Source: Candidatus Woesearchaeota archaeon UBA119 (GTDB lineage Archaea; Nanobdellota; Nanobdellia; Woesearchaeales; UBA119). From it: a stretch of DNA of 7,122 nt. Both the position numbers and the translations under genes were made by a program. Of the stretch, positions 6,188 through 7,122 are shown piece by piece (position 1 is the first letter of the stretch; every line of letters begins with the position of its first letter). Below the pieces are notes generated by a model. The model was not told the DNA's origin, searched no databases, and saw only the letters and a list, made by a program, of their open reading frames with translations. The DNA lies in assembly GCA_002505945.1 (NCBI GenBank), contig DAWM01000014.1, positions 1 to 7,122 on the forward strand, in the 5' to 3' direction.

Positions 6188-6198
6188 ATTTAAATATA
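6188..6198 (+). promoter_or_regulatory. TATA box of the 33-codon ORF
   Basis: ATTTAAATATA is centred about 25 bases before ATG 6218, the same leaderless spacing seen for the pilin-like and serpin genes. Confidence 0.45.
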
Positions 6199-6217
6199 AG
6201 ATCTTCTTTGAAGATAT

Positions 6218-6319
6218 ATGAATAAAATATTAGAGGGCTTAAAAGAATTCAGGAACAAAAACTGGAACAGTAAGTTAAGTAAAAATAAAGCTTATGAGGA
6301 ATATATTAATTTGTATTAA
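6218..6319 (+). CDS. 33-residue small protein or 5' gene fragment
   Basis: The ORF encodes 33 residues, beginning MNKILEGLKEFRNKNWNSKL and ending YEEYINLY. It is rich in Lys, Asn and Glu, with no hydrophobic segment, and could form one or two amphipathic helices. I do not recognise it. Support for its being real comes from context: a good TATA box at leaderless distance upstream, and two T-runs within 25 bases downstream. Against it: length alone is not significant, and an N-terminal fragment of a formerly longer gene would look the same. It lies in a spacer between the convergent serpin and ZIP genes. Confidence 0.35.
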   Translation: MNKILEGLKEFRNKNWNSKLSKNKAYEEYINLY

Positions 6320-6321
6320 TC

Positions 6322-6343
6322 TCTTTTTCTGATTTCCTTTTTA
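6322..6343 (+). terminator. T-rich terminator after the 33-codon ORF
   Basis: Two T-runs of five (6324-6328 and 6338-6342) separated by pyrimidine-rich DNA follow the small ORF. This is a typical archaeal oligo-T stop without a hairpin. Confidence 0.4.
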
Positions 6344-6400
6344 TCACATACTATCTTTATTACTTAAATCAAAAGAAAGTTAATGGAATTATTCTAGAGA

Positions 6401-7000
6401 TTACAATAAATATAAGCTAAAGGCCATAACAGCCATACCTGCAAAGATACCGAAGATGATTGAATGGGAATTACCTCTTTCATATGCTTGAGGAAGAAGC
6501 TCGTCAAAGCAAATAAAGACCATTACCCCTGCAACTCCTCCAATTATTAGATGGAGTATAAAATTGTCAATAAAGGCGCCCAGGAAAGCAAATGCAATTA
6601 GAGCGCCTATGGGCTCTGCAATTCCGGCCAGAAAACTATACCAGAGAGCCTTCTTCTTGCTTTTGGAAGCATATAGGGTTGGCATAGCAACCGCAATCCC
6701 TTCAGGGATATTATGGAGGGCTATTGCGAACATTATAGCGATGCCTAGCTCAATATCAGCCAAAGAAGAAAAGAAAACAGCTATCCCTTCTGGAAAGTTA
6801 TGAATTGCTATTCCTACCATAGCAAGCAAGGCACATCTCTTTAAAGACTTTGAACTATTGCAGCCTTCCTTTTCATATGTATGAGGAACAAACACATCTA
6901 TTATGTATATTACAAAAACTCCAGCAAAGAAAGAAATCAGTCCCAAGAGATAGCCAACATTGGATATGCTTTCGGGAAGTAATTCGGTAAATGAGATCAT
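6401..7000 (-). CDS. ZIP-family metal transporter, N-terminally truncated
   Basis: ZIP proteins move Zn2+ or other divalent metals into the cytoplasm across the membrane. The 199-residue product has the paired metal-site motifs HNFPEG (67-72) and HNIPEG (96-101), plus Glu129 in AGIAEPIGA and FDELLPQAYE at 165-174. Predicted membrane helices lie near 16-37, 56-76, 83-105, 119-140, 145-165 and 181-199. Family members of the ZupT type are about 250 residues with eight helices. Here MISFTELLPESI aligns with the end of the second helix, so helix 1 and most of helix 2 are missing. An in-frame TGA lies 21 bases before the ATG, and no frame over the next ~120 bases encodes the missing helices. It may be a truncated, possibly non-functional gene, though its metal-binding core is intact. 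It is convergent with the serpin gene. Confidence 0.85.
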   Translation of the reverse strand: MISFTELLPESISNVGYLLGLISFFAGVFVIYIIDVFVPHTYEKEGCNSSKSLKRCALLAMVGIAIHNFPEGIAVFFSSLADIELGIAIMFAIALHNIPEGIAVAMPTLYASKSKKKALWYSFLAGIAEPIGALIAFAFLGAFIDNFILHLIIGGVAGVMVFICFDELLPQAYERGNSHSIIFGIFAGMAVMAFSLYLL

Positions 7001-7010
7001 AAAAATCCAC

Positions 7011-7067
7011 TGTGAGTGTCACATCCGCGTTGATAAGCGGATTTTTAGGATGCCAAAAATTCATCCT
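7011..7067. repeat. Three consecutive inverted repeats before the ZIP gene
   Basis: TGTGA/TCACA (7011-7015 and 7019-7023), ATCCGC/GCGGAT (7023-7028 and 7037-7042) and AGGATG/CATCCT (7047-7052 and 7062-7067) follow each other almost without gaps. In the ZIP transcript they could form a structured leader; on the plus strand the middle one is followed by TTTT. Each is short, so chance cannot be excluded singly. Confidence 0.35.
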
Positions 7068-7076
7068 GAAAGACGA

Positions 7077-7086
7077 GATATTAAAA
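7077..7086 (-). promoter_or_regulatory. Possible TATA box of the ZIP gene
   Basis: On the minus strand TTTTAATATC is the only TATA-like element in the 122 bases before the ZIP start. It would give a leader of about 50-60 bases, unlike the leaderless spacing of the other genes here. Confidence 0.25.
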
Positions 7087-7091
7087 CCCCA

Positions 7092-7114
7092 CACTAAAAT
7101 TGTGAATTTTTGTG
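7092..7114. repeat. Near-perfect palindrome, operator-like
   Basis: CAC-T-AAAATT, then GTG, then AATTTT-T-GTG: nine of ten positions in each arm pair around a three-base centre. It sits just upstream of the possible ZIP TATA box, where an archaeal regulator could bind. Being AT-rich, it may also be coincidence. Confidence 0.3.
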
Positions 7115-7122
7115 CATAAAGA

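Noticed and set aside
6873..7094. Minus-strand ORF of 73 codons overlapping the ZIP start
   Set aside because: Its upstream part has no hydrophobic helix that could supply the missing ZIP N-terminus, and its downstream part is the ZIP gene read in another frame, so it is neither a real gene nor evidence for a simple frameshift.

Overview
The window looks like archaeal DNA, most likely from a small-genome DPANN-type lineage (Woesearchaeota/Pacearchaeota-like); the exact lineage is inference. Seen directly: two tRNA genes without an encoded 3' CCA, AT-rich TATA boxes about 25-30 bases upstream of start codons or tRNA 5' ends, short T-runs after genes, start codons with no clear Shine-Dalgarno sequence (suggesting leaderless mRNAs), a class III (pilin-type) signal peptide, and AT-rich intergenic DNA.

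Layout. On the left, on the minus strand, a tRNA-dihydrouridine synthase (222-1112) is followed after a short gap by an unidentified gene that runs off the left edge (1-196). Next on the plus strand come tRNA-Asn(GTT) (1206-1278), a two-gene overlapping unit (1331-4052) and tRNA-Phe(GAA) (4108-4180). The unit encodes a Cys-rich pilin-like membrane protein and a large secreted protein with a T4-lysozyme/pesticin-type muramidase-like domain. After a 214-base spacer holding a 40-base hairpin, there is a membrane-anchored serpin (4395-5960) with an intact inhibitory hinge. A GC-rich hairpin terminator (6030-6057), a decayed-looking stretch and a 33-codon orphan ORF with its own TATA box (6218-6319) follow. 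On the right, on the minus strand, lies a ZIP-family metal transporter that lacks the first ~45 residues of the family (6401-7000), with several inverted repeats upstream.

How the genes may work together. The dihydrouridine synthase and the tRNAs are housekeeping translation genes. The block from 1331 to 5960 looks accessory and cell-surface directed: a pilin-like Cys-rich protein translationally linked to an exported muramidase-like enzyme, next to a serpin tethered to the membrane. As archaea have no murein, a lysozyme-type enzyme would act on bacterial neighbours, hosts or prey, and the serpin could protect the surface from their serine proteases. This attack-and-shield reading is a hypothesis from gene content and adjacency only. 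No CRISPR array, insertion sequence or integrase is visible.
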